This document shows positions 1-8,476 of a DNA stretch of 64,000 bases, one piece after another. Within the stretch, counting starts at the first letter, position 1. Every line of letters starts with the position of its first letter. Made by a program: the position numbers and the translations under genes. The notes beneath the pieces are model-generated. The model saw only the letters and a list, made by a program, of their open reading frames with translations, was not told the origin of the DNA and searched no databases. The stretch is from Bordetella genomosp. 9 (GTDB taxonomy: Bacteria; Pseudomonadota; Gammaproteobacteria; Burkholderiales; Burkholderiaceae_B): contig NZ_NEVJ01000001.1 in NCBI RefSeq assembly GCF_002261425.1, positions 1,116,001 through 1,180,000 on the forward strand. The letters run 5' to 3'.

Positions 1-344
1 TGACCTGGTACGAGTGGGCCAGGGCGTACCGGCCAGCTTTGGGCGCGCCTAAGGTATCGCCGTATGGGCGCGGAGCGGACAGCAGCGATGTCTATGCGGA
101 CGGGGACGAGATAGACTCCAGGCTACGCGCAGCAGATGCCGAGGCGGTGGACGCATGCCTGAACGAGCTGACATGGCAGGCGCGGGCAGCGGTGGGCCTG
201 AGCATGGCCGAGAAGGCGTCGGATGCCCGTGTGCTGCGCAACCCTAGCATGACGCTCGAAGAGGCGCACCAGCACTACCAGCAGGCAAAGCTTGACCTGG
301 TGCCGCTGTTGCGCCGGCGCGGCATGCTCCAGATGGCCGCATGA
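1..344 (+). CDS. Partial phage protein, possible late-gene regulator
   Basis: The frame is open from the first bases (codon phase starts at base 3), so this is the C-terminal 113 or so residues of a longer gene. It is polar and mostly helical in appearance, with an Arg-rich tail and the stretch WARAYRPALGAPKVSPYGRG near the visible start. No motif is decisive. Its place just ahead of the terminator and terminase is where lambdoid and Burkholderia-type phages carry a Q-like late antiterminator, but that role is inferred from position only. Calling the start at the TTG at 39 would be an artefact of the window edge. Confidence 0.6.
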   Translation, partial: TWYEWARAYRPALGAPKVSPYGRGADSSDVYADGDEIDSRLRAADAEAVDACLNELTWQARAAVGLSMAEKASDARVLRNPSMTLEEAHQHYQQAKLDLVPLLRRRGMLQMAA

Positions 345-413
345 TTGGCTTGCAAGATGCTGACGTTTCGTCCAAAATATCGGGGTCGGGGCTCGTTCGC
401 CCTGAGAAAACGT

Positions 414-443
414 AAGCCCGCCAAGAAACTGAGCGGGTTTTTT
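414..443 (+). terminator. Rho-independent terminator
   Basis: The stem CCCGC/GCGGG is extended by A-T/G-T pairs, with an 11-nt loop and a run of six T. It separates the upstream regulator-like gene from the GrlR-like cargo gene, and would be a natural target for a phage late antiterminator. Confidence 0.75.
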
Positions 444-517
444 GCATTTTGTCTATTTTGAGTGGGCAGCGTTCATCCGTGGATATACTCCTCTGACCTT
501 AACCTGAGGAGATATGT

Positions 518-856
518 ATGCTTCGAGATGGCTTCTATAGGACGCAGGTTGTTGGTCCCTTTGGGAGCTCTGTTGGCGTCCTGGTTCTCGATAAGAACAA
601 GGTGCGCGGCGGAGATGAGTTGTTCATCTACGAGGGCGAGCTCAATCAAAGCGGAACCGGGCAAGGCGCCACCGTCGTTAGCGCGGAGGTGTCCGCCCAG
701 ATTTACGTGGAGACTCATGCCCAGAGGCAGCAGATTTTCCGGGTGAACTGCGAGGGGTCCGCCCAGGACCGGTCCTTTCGGATCACCGGCAAATTTGCCG
801 CAACCAATGAAATTATCCAGATGAGCGGGCAATACATCGCTCCGCTCGGTTTCTAA
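518..856 (+). CDS. GrlR-like protein (T3SS negative regulator family)
   Basis: This 112-residue protein resembles the GrlR family: an N-terminal DGFY strand, a GGDELFIYEG segment around residues 33-42, and a C-terminal SGQYIAPLGF strand, fitting the small lipocalin-like beta-barrel fold. In enteropathogenic E. coli GrlR binds GrlA and represses the LEE type III secretion genes; related proteins also occur in prophages. A strong Shine-Dalgarno (GAGGAG) lies ahead of the ATG, and a TATACT box at 484-489 may be its own -10. It sits alone between two terminators, the layout of a phage moron. Family assignment is from visible pattern; whether it acts on a host secretion system is unknown. Confidence 0.72.
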   Translation: MLRDGFYRTQVVGPFGSSVGVLVLDKNKVRGGDELFIYEGELNQSGTGQGATVVSAEVSAQIYVETHAQRQQIFRVNCEGSAQDRSFRITGKFAATNEIIQMSGQYIAPLGF

Positions 857-872
857 GGTTGCGCGCGTGGCA

Positions 873-896
873 AAGCCGCCTTTGGGCGGCTTTTTT
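873..896 (+). terminator. Rho-independent terminator after GrlR-like gene
   Basis: A perfect 8-bp stem AAGCCGCC/GGCGGCTT with a 4-nt loop, followed by T residues, starts 17 bases after the stop codon of the GrlR-like gene. Confidence 0.85.
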
Positions 897-908
897 ATTG
901 ACTGAGAC

Positions 909-1349
909 ATGAGCATAGGGCGTCCTTCCTCCTACACGGATGAAACGGCAGCTCTGATATGCGCTCGTCTGGCTGAAGGGGAAAGCCTGCGGACGATCTG
1001 CAAGGCGGAAGACTTGCCTTCGATGACCACGGTGATGCGGTGGCTGGCAGACAACGCCGTCTTCCGTGAGCAATACGCGCGCGCGAGGGAAGCCCAGGCC
1101 GACAAGCTGGCAGAGGAGATTCTGTCCATTGCGGATGACGGCCTGAATGACACCTATGTGGACGACGAAGGTAACAAGCGGACCGATCACGACGTGGTGG
1201 CCCGCTCTCGCCTGCGTGTGGACGCCCGTAAGTGGCTGGCCTCCAAGATGGCCCCGAAGAAGTACGGGGACAAGATCGAGCACGTAGGCAACCCGGAAGA
1301 GCCGATCAACATGGCTCTGACGATCAAGTTCAAGGCGCCAGGGGAATAG
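909..1349 (+). CDS. Terminase small subunit
   Basis: This 146-residue protein has an N-terminal helix-turn-helix type region (GRPSSYTDETAALICARLAE, residues 4-23, then SLRTICKAEDLPSMTTVMRW). A central helical oligomerisation region follows, with the segment VDARKWLASKMAPKKYGDK typical of Sf6/P22-like TerS proteins. TerS recognises the packaging site and recruits the large subunit. The stop codon is immediately followed by the ATG of the large terminase, so the two are translationally coupled. Confidence 0.9.
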   Translation: MSIGRPSSYTDETAALICARLAEGESLRTICKAEDLPSMTTVMRWLADNAVFREQYARAREAQADKLAEEILSIADDGLNDTYVDDEGNKRTDHDVVARSRLRVDARKWLASKMAPKKYGDKIEHVGNPEEPINMALTIKFKAPGE

Positions 1350-2615
1350 ATGGGCGCCCGCGATCTACCGGTACTGGAGTTCCCTGAAAAACTCCAGTGC
1401 CTGTTCCGTCCTGCGCGCTTCAAGGTGGCGCACGGTGGGCGGGGTTCGGCAAAGTCGTGGTCGTTCGCCCGGGCGCTGCTGGCTTTAGGCTCGCAGCGAA
1501 AGCTCCGGATCCTCTGCACGCGGGAAGTGCAGAAGTCGATCAAGGATTCCGTGCACAAGCTGCTGTCCGACCAGGTGGAAGGGATTGGCCTGGGCTGGTT
1601 CTACGAAGTGCTGGCGACCGAGATACGCGGCGCGAACGGTACGGAGTTCATCTTTACTGGGCTGTCTGACCAGACGGCCGAATCGATCAAGTCTTATGAG
1701 GGCGTCGATATTGTGTGGGTCGAGGAAGCCAAGAACGTCAGCAAGCGTTCCTGGAGCATCCTGATTCCGACGATCCGGAAGGACGGTTCGGAAATCTGGG
1801 TGTCCTTCAATCCCGAGCTGGAGACGGACGAGACCTATTCGCGCTTCGTGCTGAATCCCCCGGATAACGCGGTGGTCGTCCAGATCAATTTCAGCGACAA
1901 CCCGTGGTTCCCGGCAGTGCTGGAGCAAGAGCGGCTTGACTGCTTGAAGCGCGACCCGAAGGGCTACGCGCAGATATGGGAAGGGAAGTGCCTGCCGGCC
2001 GTGGCTGGGGCGATCTACTACGACGAGATCCAGGCAGCCCAGGATGACGGGCGGATCGCCAGCGTGCCGTATGACCCGATGCTCAAGGTCCATGTGGTCC
2101 TTGATCTGGGCTGGAACGACGCGATGTTCGTGTCCCTGGTCCAGAAGGTCCGCAGCGAGATACGGGTCATCACCAGCCTGGAAGACAGCCACAAGACGTT
2201 GGATTGGTGGTCGGCCGAGCTGCGCAAGCTGAACATTAACTGGGGAACGATGTTCCTCCCCCACGACGGCGAGCACAAGGACTTCAAGACTGCCAAGAGC
2301 GCCAAGGAAATCATGGAGGCGCTGGGGTGGACGGTGAAGATCACGCCGAATCTGCGGGTGGAAGAGGGTATCAAGCTGACCCGCATGGCCTTCCCGCAGA
2401 TGGTGTTCGACAAGGTAAAGGCGGACCGCATCGTCCAGTGCGCCAAGCGCTACCGCCGTAGCATCAACCAGCAAACCAACGAGCCAGGCTCTCCGCTCCA
2501 TGACGAGTGGAGCCACGGCGCGGACAACCTGCGGTACATCGCAATCAACGCTGACCAGATGACAAACGAAGATTGGGGCGGACCGCTCCGCTATCCTGAC
2601 TTGGGGACGTTCTGA
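1350..2615 (+). CDS. Terminase large subunit
   Basis: The 421-residue DNA packaging motor and nuclease shows a Walker A P-loop GGRGSAKS at residues 29-36 and a Walker B VDIVWVEEA at 119-127 with the catalytic glutamate pair. The C-terminal RNase H-like nuclease half carries acidic residues in HVVLDLGWND and LPHDGEHKD. Length and motif spacing match the Terminase_3/Sf6 gp2-like family. The stop codon shares one base with the portal start (TGATG), showing tight coupling. Confidence 0.95.
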   Translation: MGARDLPVLEFPEKLQCLFRPARFKVAHGGRGSAKSWSFARALLALGSQRKLRILCTREVQKSIKDSVHKLLSDQVEGIGLGWFYEVLATEIRGANGTEFIFTGLSDQTAESIKSYEGVDIVWVEEAKNVSKRSWSILIPTIRKDGSEIWVSFNPELETDETYSRFVLNPPDNAVVVQINFSDNPWFPAVLEQERLDCLKRDPKGYAQIWEGKCLPAVAGAIYYDEIQAAQDDGRIASVPYDPMLKVHVVLDLGWNDAMFVSLVQKVRSEIRVITSLEDSHKTLDWWSAELRKLNINWGTMFLPHDGEHKDFKTAKSAKEIMEALGWTVKITPNLRVEEGIKLTRMAFPQMVFDKVKADRIVQCAKRYRRSINQQTNEPGSPLHDEWSHGADNLRYIAINADQMTNEDWGGPLRYPDLGTF

Positions 2616-4759
2616 TGCCGAAGCTATCGGACGAAGAATTCCACAAGATCCTGGATAGCCAGATCAACGAGGCCGCGTCTTGGCAGGAAGAGCACCTGAA
2701 GGACGACCGGGACCGAAACTACCGGTATTACCTGGGTTGGGCTGAACCTGCGCCTGCTGGCCGCTCCCAGGCTGTGTCCTGGGACGTATACGAGACCGTC
2801 GAGTCTGCGCTCCCCGACCTGATCGAAATCTTCCTCTCCGGCGACAACGTGGCTGAGTACGAGCCCGTGGGCCAGGAGGACGAAGCCTACGCGCAGCAGG
2901 CGACCGACTACATCAACTACATCTTCCTGAAGCAAAACCCCGGCTTCCTGATCATGAATACCTGGATCAAGGACGCCTTGCTGTCGAAGATGGGGATTGT
3001 CCGGGCGTACTGGGCGACCTGCGAGAAGGTCACGCGCAAGGACTATACGGGCATTGATGAGGACCAGCTGACGCAGTTGCTGGCTGACCCTGACGCCGAA
3101 GTCGATGAGCAGTCCACGCAGGATGACCCGCAGGATGTGGCTGCCCGGGAGCAAGCCGCCCAGGTGCTGAACACCCTGGCGCCCGAGATGCGCGGCCAGG
3201 TCGAGGCGTATCTGGCCAGCCCTGTTCGGCAGCTGTACGACGTGACGATCAAGACCACGCGCAAGAAAGGGCGGGTCTACATCGACAACGTGCAGCCTGA
3301 GAACTTCATCGTCACGCCACGGGCGAAGAACATCGGCGCGGCTGACATCGTGGGCGAGATGAAGTACATGTCCCGTTCCGACATGCTGGAGGCTGGGTAC
3401 AAGAAGTCGGACGTGATGAAAGTGCAGTCGTTCGACACGATCCTGTCCGAGGATGGCGGGATCGCCCAGACTGCCAACGACGAGACGGAATCGAACCGCG
3501 ACACCCAGGAGTGGCCGGACAAGGCGACCGAGGAAGTCCTGGTCTTCGACGGCTTTATCCGCCTGGACTATGACGGCGACGGGATCGCGGAATGGCGGCG
3601 GGTGGTCCGTGGCGGAAACCTGACGCTCGCGAACGACGACGCAGAGGACCACGACTTTGTGGTCATGTCGCCCATCCTGATCCCGCACCGGCTGGTGGGG
3701 ATGGCCCTGGCCGACCCTGTGGTCCCGATCCAGCAGTCCAGCACGGCAATGCAGCGGCAGTACATCGACTCGCTGATGCTGGCGAACAATCCGCGTACGT
3801 ACGTCAACACCCAGGCTGGGGTGAACCTGGACGACCTGCTGAACAATCGGATTGGCGGCATCGTCCGGGGCCAGCAGCCGATGCAGAACGCCATTTCGCC
3901 CCTGGTGACCACCAACGTAGCGGACTCGGCGCTTCAGGGCATCGAGTTCATGGACAGCCGCAGGGAAGCCCGTACCGGCATCACCCGGTACAACCAGGGC
4001 TTGGATGCGGACAGCCTGAACAAGACCGCCACGGGCGTCAGCAAGATCATGACGGCCGGCGACCGGCGCAAGCTGATGATGGCCCGCATCATGGCTGAGA
4101 CGGGCGTCAAAGACCTGTTCCGTCTTCTGCTTCGGCTGGTGACGGAGAACCAGGATAAGCCGGCGACGATCAAGCTGCGCAACCAATGGGTTCAGATGGA
4201 CCCCACGGGCTGGTCGCCTGAGATGGACGTGACCATCGAGACGGGCCTGGGCTCCGGCGACAAGTCGCAGATGGTCGCGATCCTTAACCAGGTGCTGACG
4301 ATCCAGCAGACCGCGATCGGCGCGCAGGCGCCCGTGGTGACGATGAAGAACGTCTACAACACGCTGGCCCAGCTGGTGAAGGTTGCCGGGCTCAAGTACG
4401 TGGACAAGTACTTCACCGACCCAGGGGACGCCCCGGCACAGCCGCCGCAGGGGCAGAGCGACCAGGATCCGAACGCCACAGCATTGGCCCAGGCGCAAGT
4501 CCAATCCGCCCAGATTCAGCTCCAGGGCAAGCAGATGCAGGTTCAGGCCGACCGCGAAGCGCGCCAACTGGAATTCCAGATCGAACAGGTCAAGCTGCAA
4601 CAGGCTCAAGTCCAGCTGGAGATTGCCAAAGCCAAACTCGGGCTCGAGCAGGCTGAGGCGGGCAGCAAGGCCGCTTTGGCATCCCGCGAGCAGGATCGCA
4701 AGGACTTGGAAACTGTCGCCAACCTGAGCCGCCCGGAGGTTCCGCATGGAGCTCAATGA
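2615..4759 (+). CDS. Phage portal protein (P22-like)
   Basis: This 714-residue protein is the length of P22-type portals. The N-terminal part, with SWDVYETVESALPDLIEIF and NPGFLIMNTWIKDALLSKMG, matches the podoviral head-to-tail connector family. The core contains the conserved membrane-free clip/wing regions (QSSTAMQRQYIDSLMLANN and RTGITRYNQGLDADSLNKTA). The last 110 or so residues are Gln/Ala/Glu-rich and predicted coiled coil, resembling the C-terminal barrel of P22 portal. The dodecameric ring forms the DNA gate at one capsid vertex. It overlaps the next gene by 14 bases. Confidence 0.93.
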   Translation: MPKLSDEEFHKILDSQINEAASWQEEHLKDDRDRNYRYYLGWAEPAPAGRSQAVSWDVYETVESALPDLIEIFLSGDNVAEYEPVGQEDEAYAQQATDYINYIFLKQNPGFLIMNTWIKDALLSKMGIVRAYWATCEKVTRKDYTGIDEDQLTQLLADPDAEVDEQSTQDDPQDVAAREQAAQVLNTLAPEMRGQVEAYLASPVRQLYDVTIKTTRKKGRVYIDNVQPENFIVTPRAKNIGAADIVGEMKYMSRSDMLEAGYKKSDVMKVQSFDTILSEDGGIAQTANDETESNRDTQEWPDKATEEVLVFDGFIRLDYDGDGIAEWRRVVRGGNLTLANDDAEDHDFVVMSPILIPHRLVGMALADPVVPIQQSSTAMQRQYIDSLMLANNPRTYVNTQAGVNLDDLLNNRIGGIVRGQQPMQNAISPLVTTNVADSALQGIEFMDSRREARTGITRYNQGLDADSLNKTATGVSKIMTAGDRRKLMMARIMAETGVKDLFRLLLRLVTENQDKPATIKLRNQWVQMDPTGWSPEMDVTIETGLGSGDKSQMVAILNQVLTIQQTAIGAQAPVVTMKNVYNTLAQLVKVAGLKYVDKYFTDPGDAPAQPPQGQSDQDPNATALAQAQVQSAQIQLQGKQMQVQADREARQLEFQIEQVKLQQAQVQLEIAKAKLGLEQAEAGSKAALASREQDRKDLETVANLSRPEVPHGAQ

Positions 4760-5060
4760 CAAGGATCAGCAGGACCTGGACCGATCGATCCAGGCTGAGC
4801 GGATCATGCAAGACCCGCTGGTACTGGAAGCGCTGTCGCTAATGGACCAGCACATCCACGATCTGTGGGCAGGTGAGGGACAGACGCTCCTAGGTCCTGC
4901 CGACCGAGAAGAGTTGTACCGGATGCTCCAGGCAAAGAACCGGTTTATCGCTGCCTTCGAAGCGTATTTGCAGAACGGGGCAGCAGCGCGGCACATGCTG
5001 GAGATGGCGCCGCCTTCGAAGACCTTCCTTCAACGCATCAAGGAGTACATCCATGGCTAA
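4746..5060 (+). CDS. Small phage protein, function unknown
   Basis: A 104-residue, helical, charged protein begins inside the 3' end of the portal gene and overlaps the next gene by 8 bases. Its position between portal and scaffold is conserved in related podovirus-like prophages, where it is annotated only as hypothetical. No signal peptide, membrane segment or known motif is seen. The tight overlaps argue that it is translated and used in head assembly. Confidence 0.75.
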   Translation: MELNDKDQQDLDRSIQAERIMQDPLVLEALSLMDQHIHDLWAGEGQTLLGPADREELYRMLQAKNRFIAAFEAYLQNGAAARHMLEMAPPSKTFLQRIKEYIHG

Positions 5061-5511
5061 GAAAACCGACACCCAGGCGAAGGATATCGACGCCGAACGC
5101 AAGGCTGCCTCCCAGCCGGTCAACGACAAGATGGTCGAGGACCAGCAGACTGGCGGCACCAACGACGCCGTGACGGAGACGACCGTGCAGGTCGAGCCCG
5201 TGCAACCGGCTGGCATCGTGGAAGCCAACCCGCCTGTCGTGGGCGAAGCGCAACACGGCAACCAGCCCGTGGACTACGCCCCCAAGGCCGAGCTCGAGGT
5301 TCCCAAGCCCGTCGATCTGAAAAGCCTACCGCCCTTCGACGCCTTCGTGCGCAAGCATGAAGACGCCGCGGCTGCCATCGGCCTGGTCGTGACCGGCCTG
5401 ACCCATCCGCATGCGCCGGATACCAATGGCATCTACAAGGGCCGTGACGCTGGGATCCGAGTCGCCAAGGGCTCGCCATCCGCGCAGTACAGCGACGGTT
5501 CCAAGCACTGA
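5053..5511 (+). CDS. Small phage head-region protein, function unknown
   Basis: This 152-residue protein has a Lys/Asp/Gln-rich, probably disordered N-terminal half (residues 1-80). A compact C-terminal part follows (KSLPPFDAFVRKHEDAAAAI, then Gly/Arg-rich tail). A Shine-Dalgarno (AAGGAG) sits just upstream within the preceding gene. It closes the terminase-portal unit, since a terminator follows. No recognised family; possibly a minor head or decoration protein, which is inference from position only. Confidence 0.7.
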   Translation: MAKKTDTQAKDIDAERKAASQPVNDKMVEDQQTGGTNDAVTETTVQVEPVQPAGIVEANPPVVGEAQHGNQPVDYAPKAELEVPKPVDLKSLPPFDAFVRKHEDAAAAIGLVVTGLTHPHAPDTNGIYKGRDAGIRVAKGSPSAQYSDGSKH

Positions 5512-5570
5512 TTCAAGTATGGGCCTGCTGCCAGCCCTTTGATGGCAGCCGTAAGAAAGACCAACCGACT

Positions 5571-5595
5571 AGCCGCCCACTGAGGCGGCTTTTTT
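5571..5595 (+). terminator. Rho-independent terminator before scaffold gene
   Basis: A stem AGCCGCC/GGCGGCT with a 6-nt loop is followed by a T run. A second, weaker hairpin (CTGCCA/TGGCAG) lies just upstream at about 5529-5547. Together they separate the packaging genes from the scaffold and capsid genes. Confidence 0.82.
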
Positions 5596-5621
5596 GTTGA
5601 TCGGAGTCAAACCTTATAGGG

Positions 5622-6596
5622 ATGCAAGCAATGCCTGAAGATTTCACCCTGGAAAACCTGGCGCAAGCCGTCGAATCGCAGATGAGCGATGAACCCGAAA
5701 CCGAAGAGGATCACCCGGAGACGGAATCCGAGGCGGAAGAAGGAGGCGGCGAGAGCCAGGAGCGGGAAGCCGCTGACGACGAGGGCGCCGATTCGGAAGG
5801 ATCCGAGGATGGTGAGGGCGATCAACCTGAAGAGGAATCGCCGCAGGACCGCGTGGTCAAGTGGAAGACTGCCGATGGTACCGAGTACGAGGTTCCGGAG
5901 TCCGAACTCCAGAAGGGTTACATGCGGGAGCAGGATTACCGCCAGAAGACCCAGGGCCTCGCACGCGAACGTGAGCAGGCGGAAAGCGAGATCCAGAACC
6001 GAGCTCAACAGCAGGTCGCAGCGCTGAACCTGTATGGCGAGAAGATTGGCGAATTGCACATGGCCCGCGCGGCGGTGGCGCATCTGGAATCTGCCCTCAA
6101 GCAGATCAACCGCGAAGATGACCCGTCCCGTTACGCCCTGGTGCAGTCCGACCTATCGACCGCCCGACAGACCGCGCAGGACCTGTCTGAACGGCTCGGC
6201 AAAGCAACTCAGCTGATGCAGTCGCAAGAGGCTGAACGGATCGCGAAGGGCCAGCAGGAGGCGGCGAAAGTCTTGTCTGCCGAAATGCCGGACTTTGGGA
6301 ATCGTCTGAAGGCCTGGAACAAGCACGCTGTCGAGACCTATGGGTTCAAGCCCGAGGAATTGAGCCGCGTGACCGATCCGCGCGTCTTCCGCATGTTGGA
6401 TGACGCAGTGAAGTTCCGCGACCTGCAAAACCGCAAGCCCGAAGCGGTGAAGAAGGCTGCCGCCGCGCCGCAAAAGCCGGCCAAGCAGACCCGTTCGACC
6501 CCGCCTTCGACCATTGAAACCGTCAGGAAGCGTTTCAATGCCAAACCCACCGTGGGTGGCCTGGCTGAAATGCTCATGGCAACTGGAAAGGTATGA
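5622..6596 (+). CDS. Capsid scaffolding protein
   Basis: Up to 324 residues. The first 75 or so residues are extremely acidic (long Glu/Asp runs); the middle is a long predicted coiled coil (about residues 95-205); the C-terminus is Lys/Arg/Pro-rich. This is the usual build of tailed-phage scaffolds, whose basic C-terminal end touches the capsid protein. It lies directly ahead of the major capsid gene, as expected. A second in-frame ATG at 5631 has AGGG at a better distance (9 nt) than the first ATG, so the real protein may be three residues shorter. Confidence 0.85.
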   Translation: MQAMPEDFTLENLAQAVESQMSDEPETEEDHPETESEAEEGGGESQEREAADDEGADSEGSEDGEGDQPEEESPQDRVVKWKTADGTEYEVPESELQKGYMREQDYRQKTQGLAREREQAESEIQNRAQQQVAALNLYGEKIGELHMARAAVAHLESALKQINREDDPSRYALVQSDLSTARQTAQDLSERLGKATQLMQSQEAERIAKGQQEAAKVLSAEMPDFGNRLKAWNKHAVETYGFKPEELSRVTDPRVFRMLDDAVKFRDLQNRKPEAVKKAAAAPQKPAKQTRSTPPSTIETVRKRFNAKPTVGGLAEMLMATGKV

Positions 6597-6600
6597 AATC

Positions 6601-7539
6601 ATGGCAAAACTCGCCAATTCCTTTGACACCTACACCGCAGTAGGTGACCGCGAATCCCTCTCGGACCAGATCTATCGGATCAGCCCGGAGGAAACCCCGT
6701 TCGTGTCGGCCATCGGCAAGGGCAAGGCCCAAGCCACGTTCGAAGAATGGCAGACCGACGCGCTGGCTACGCCCAGCAACAACAAGGTGGTGCAGGGTAA
6801 CGAGGCCACTCCGGCCGCGCTGACCCCGACCGTCCGCCTGGGTAACCGTACCCAAATCTCGGAAAAGACGTACGCCATCACCGAGACGCAGGAAGCGGTG
6901 AACAAGGCCGGCCGCAAATCCGAAGTCGCGTACCAGGACGCCAAGAAGATGGTGGAACTGAAGCGCGATATCGAGTTCGCCGCGCTCCAGAACACGACCG
7001 CCATCGCTGGCGACGCCACGACCGCCCCGCAGTCGCGCGGCGTGCTGGGCTTCATCTACGGCAACACCAGCATCGGCACGGGTGGCGCGGACCCCAACCC
7101 GGTCACCAACACGGCGCCGACCGATGGCACGCAACGCGCGTTCACGGAAGCACTGCTGAACGAAGCCGCGACCAAGGCATGGGATGCCGGTGCGTCCGAC
7201 AGCCTGTCCCTGTACGTGCCTTCGTCGCAGCGTCCGGTGTTTTCGTCCTTCGACGCGAACTCCACTAAGTTCCAGCGCACCGAAAGCAAGGAGCTGAACG
7301 CGACCATCGACGTCTACGTGGGTGACTTCGGCACCTACAAGGTCGTCAACAGCCGCTATCAGCGTCAGCGCGAAGTGTTCGGCATCGATACGGCGAAGTG
7401 GTCGATTCTGACCCTGCGCCCGATGAAGGGCCAGGACCTGGCGAAGACGGGTGACAACCGCAAGCGTCTGGTCAACACGGAATGGACGCTGAAGTGCGAT
7501 GCGCCGCTGGCAAATTTTGCGGTCCGCGACCTGACCTAA
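6601..7539 (+). CDS. Major capsid protein
   Basis: This 312-residue protein begins MAKLANSFDTYTAVGDRESL, with the conserved ISPEETPFVSAIGKGKA segment and IDTAKWSILTLRPMKGQDLA near the C-terminus. This is characteristic of the SU10/DUF5309-type HK97-fold capsid family found in podovirus-like prophages. It is next to the scaffold gene and followed immediately by a very strong terminator, consistent with the most highly expressed virion gene. AAGG 10 nt ahead supports the ATG at 6601 rather than upstream start codons in the same frame. Confidence 0.92.
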   Translation: MAKLANSFDTYTAVGDRESLSDQIYRISPEETPFVSAIGKGKAQATFEEWQTDALATPSNNKVVQGNEATPAALTPTVRLGNRTQISEKTYAITETQEAVNKAGRKSEVAYQDAKKMVELKRDIEFAALQNTTAIAGDATTAPQSRGVLGFIYGNTSIGTGGADPNPVTNTAPTDGTQRAFTEALLNEAATKAWDAGASDSLSLYVPSSQRPVFSSFDANSTKFQRTESKELNATIDVYVGDFGTYKVVNSRYQRQREVFGIDTAKWSILTLRPMKGQDLAKTGDNRKRLVNTEWTLKCDAPLANFAVRDLT

Positions 7540-7558
7540 GCCGCAACGAGAGGGAGAG

Positions 7559-7583
7559 GCCCGGGGAAACCCGGGCTTTTTTT
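7559..7583 (+). terminator. Terminator abutting the next start codon
   Basis: A perfect 7-bp GC stem GCCCGGG/CCCGGGC with a GAAA tetraloop is followed by seven T. The last T is directly before the ATG of the next gene, so the terminator occupies the whole place of a ribosome-binding region. Confidence 0.9.
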
Positions 7584-7898
7584 ATGGCCGGACGAATCCT
7601 GACCGCTGAAACGCGAAAAGTCACCCGATTCCATGAGTTGGAAGAGGGTTTCGCCATCGAAACGGTAGCCGATGTAGAGCCCGAGTTGGAGTTTGCCAAG
7701 GCACTCCACAACGAGGGCTTTCATCGCACCGCCTCGGGCGACAGGCATGTGGCGTCGATCCCAGCTGTGGTGCTGAACGCCTGGGCGATCAAGCGCGGCG
7801 TGACGTTTGACGCGGTGATGCAGGACAACCGGATCTTGAAAGAGTTTTTGAATGATCCCGATCACAGCCATTTCCGTGTGGATAAGGGCCAGGTATGA
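7584..7898 (+). CDS. Phage head-completion region protein
   Basis: This 104-residue protein begins MAGRILTAETRKVTRFHELE and contains FLNDPDHSHFRVDKGQV at the end. Its frame is open further upstream, but those starts lie inside the capsid gene. The ATG at 7584 directly follows the T tract of a terminator and has no Shine-Dalgarno at normal distance; AGGGAG at 7551-7556 is on the other side of the hairpin. It overlaps the following adaptor gene by 4 bases. Role unknown; likely a small head-closure or virion protein. Confidence 0.75.
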   Translation: MAGRILTAETRKVTRFHELEEGFAIETVADVEPELEFAKALHNEGFHRTASGDRHVASIPAVVLNAWAIKRGVTFDAVMQDNRILKEFLNDPDHSHFRVDKGQV

Positions 7899-8476
7899 GC
7901 TTTGAGAGCTACACGGCGCTGACGACCTCCATCGCTGGGTGGATCAAGCGTAAGGACCAGCAGGCACGGATTCCGGACTTCATCGCCCTCTTTGAGGCCC
8001 GCATGAACCGAGTTCTGCGGACTACGAACCAGCGGAAATATGCGGCGCTCACCGTCTATGGCGGCTCGGTTGTCCTGCCTGACGACTTCCTCGAGCCCAT
8101 CGCCATCGACGACGGCAAGGATGGGCTGAACTTCATGACGACCCTGCAATTCGGACCCAGCCAGGTCGAGAACGGGTTCTACGCGATAGAGGGTGGTTCC
8201 ATCCTGGTGTCCGGCGATACCGGCCTGGTGAACCTTCGCTATTACGCGCGGATTCCGTCGCTGACCGCTGATATGCCCAGCAACTGGGTATTGGCCAATC
8301 ACCCTGATGCGTACCTGTTCGGGGCGCTGACGGAGGCGGAACCCTATCTCTTGAACGACGCGCGTATGCAGATGTGGAAGGACCGTGGCGATACCGCTAT
8401 TCAAGGTATCCAGCTCGCGGACGATCAGGCGCGATTCGCAGGTGGAACACTGGCTATTGGACGGGCGAGGCAATAA
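7895..8476 (+). CDS. Head-tail adaptor protein
   Basis: This 193-residue protein begins MSFESYTALTTSIAGWIKR and has the helical layout DFIALFEARMNRVLR and HPDAYLFGALTEAEPYLLND. That layout is typical of podovirus adaptor proteins that bind the portal ring (P22 gp4/T7 gp11-like group). Those proteins extend the DNA channel from portal to tail. The start overlaps the upstream stop by 4 bases and the stop TAA overlaps the next ATG. Family assignment rests on visible pattern and position. Confidence 0.78.
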   Translation: MSFESYTALTTSIAGWIKRKDQQARIPDFIALFEARMNRVLRTTNQRKYAALTVYGGSVVLPDDFLEPIAIDDGKDGLNFMTTLQFGPSQVENGFYAIEGGSILVSGDTGLVNLRYYARIPSLTADMPSNWVLANHPDAYLFGALTEAEPYLLNDARMQMWKDRGDTAIQGIQLADDQARFAGGTLAIGRARQ

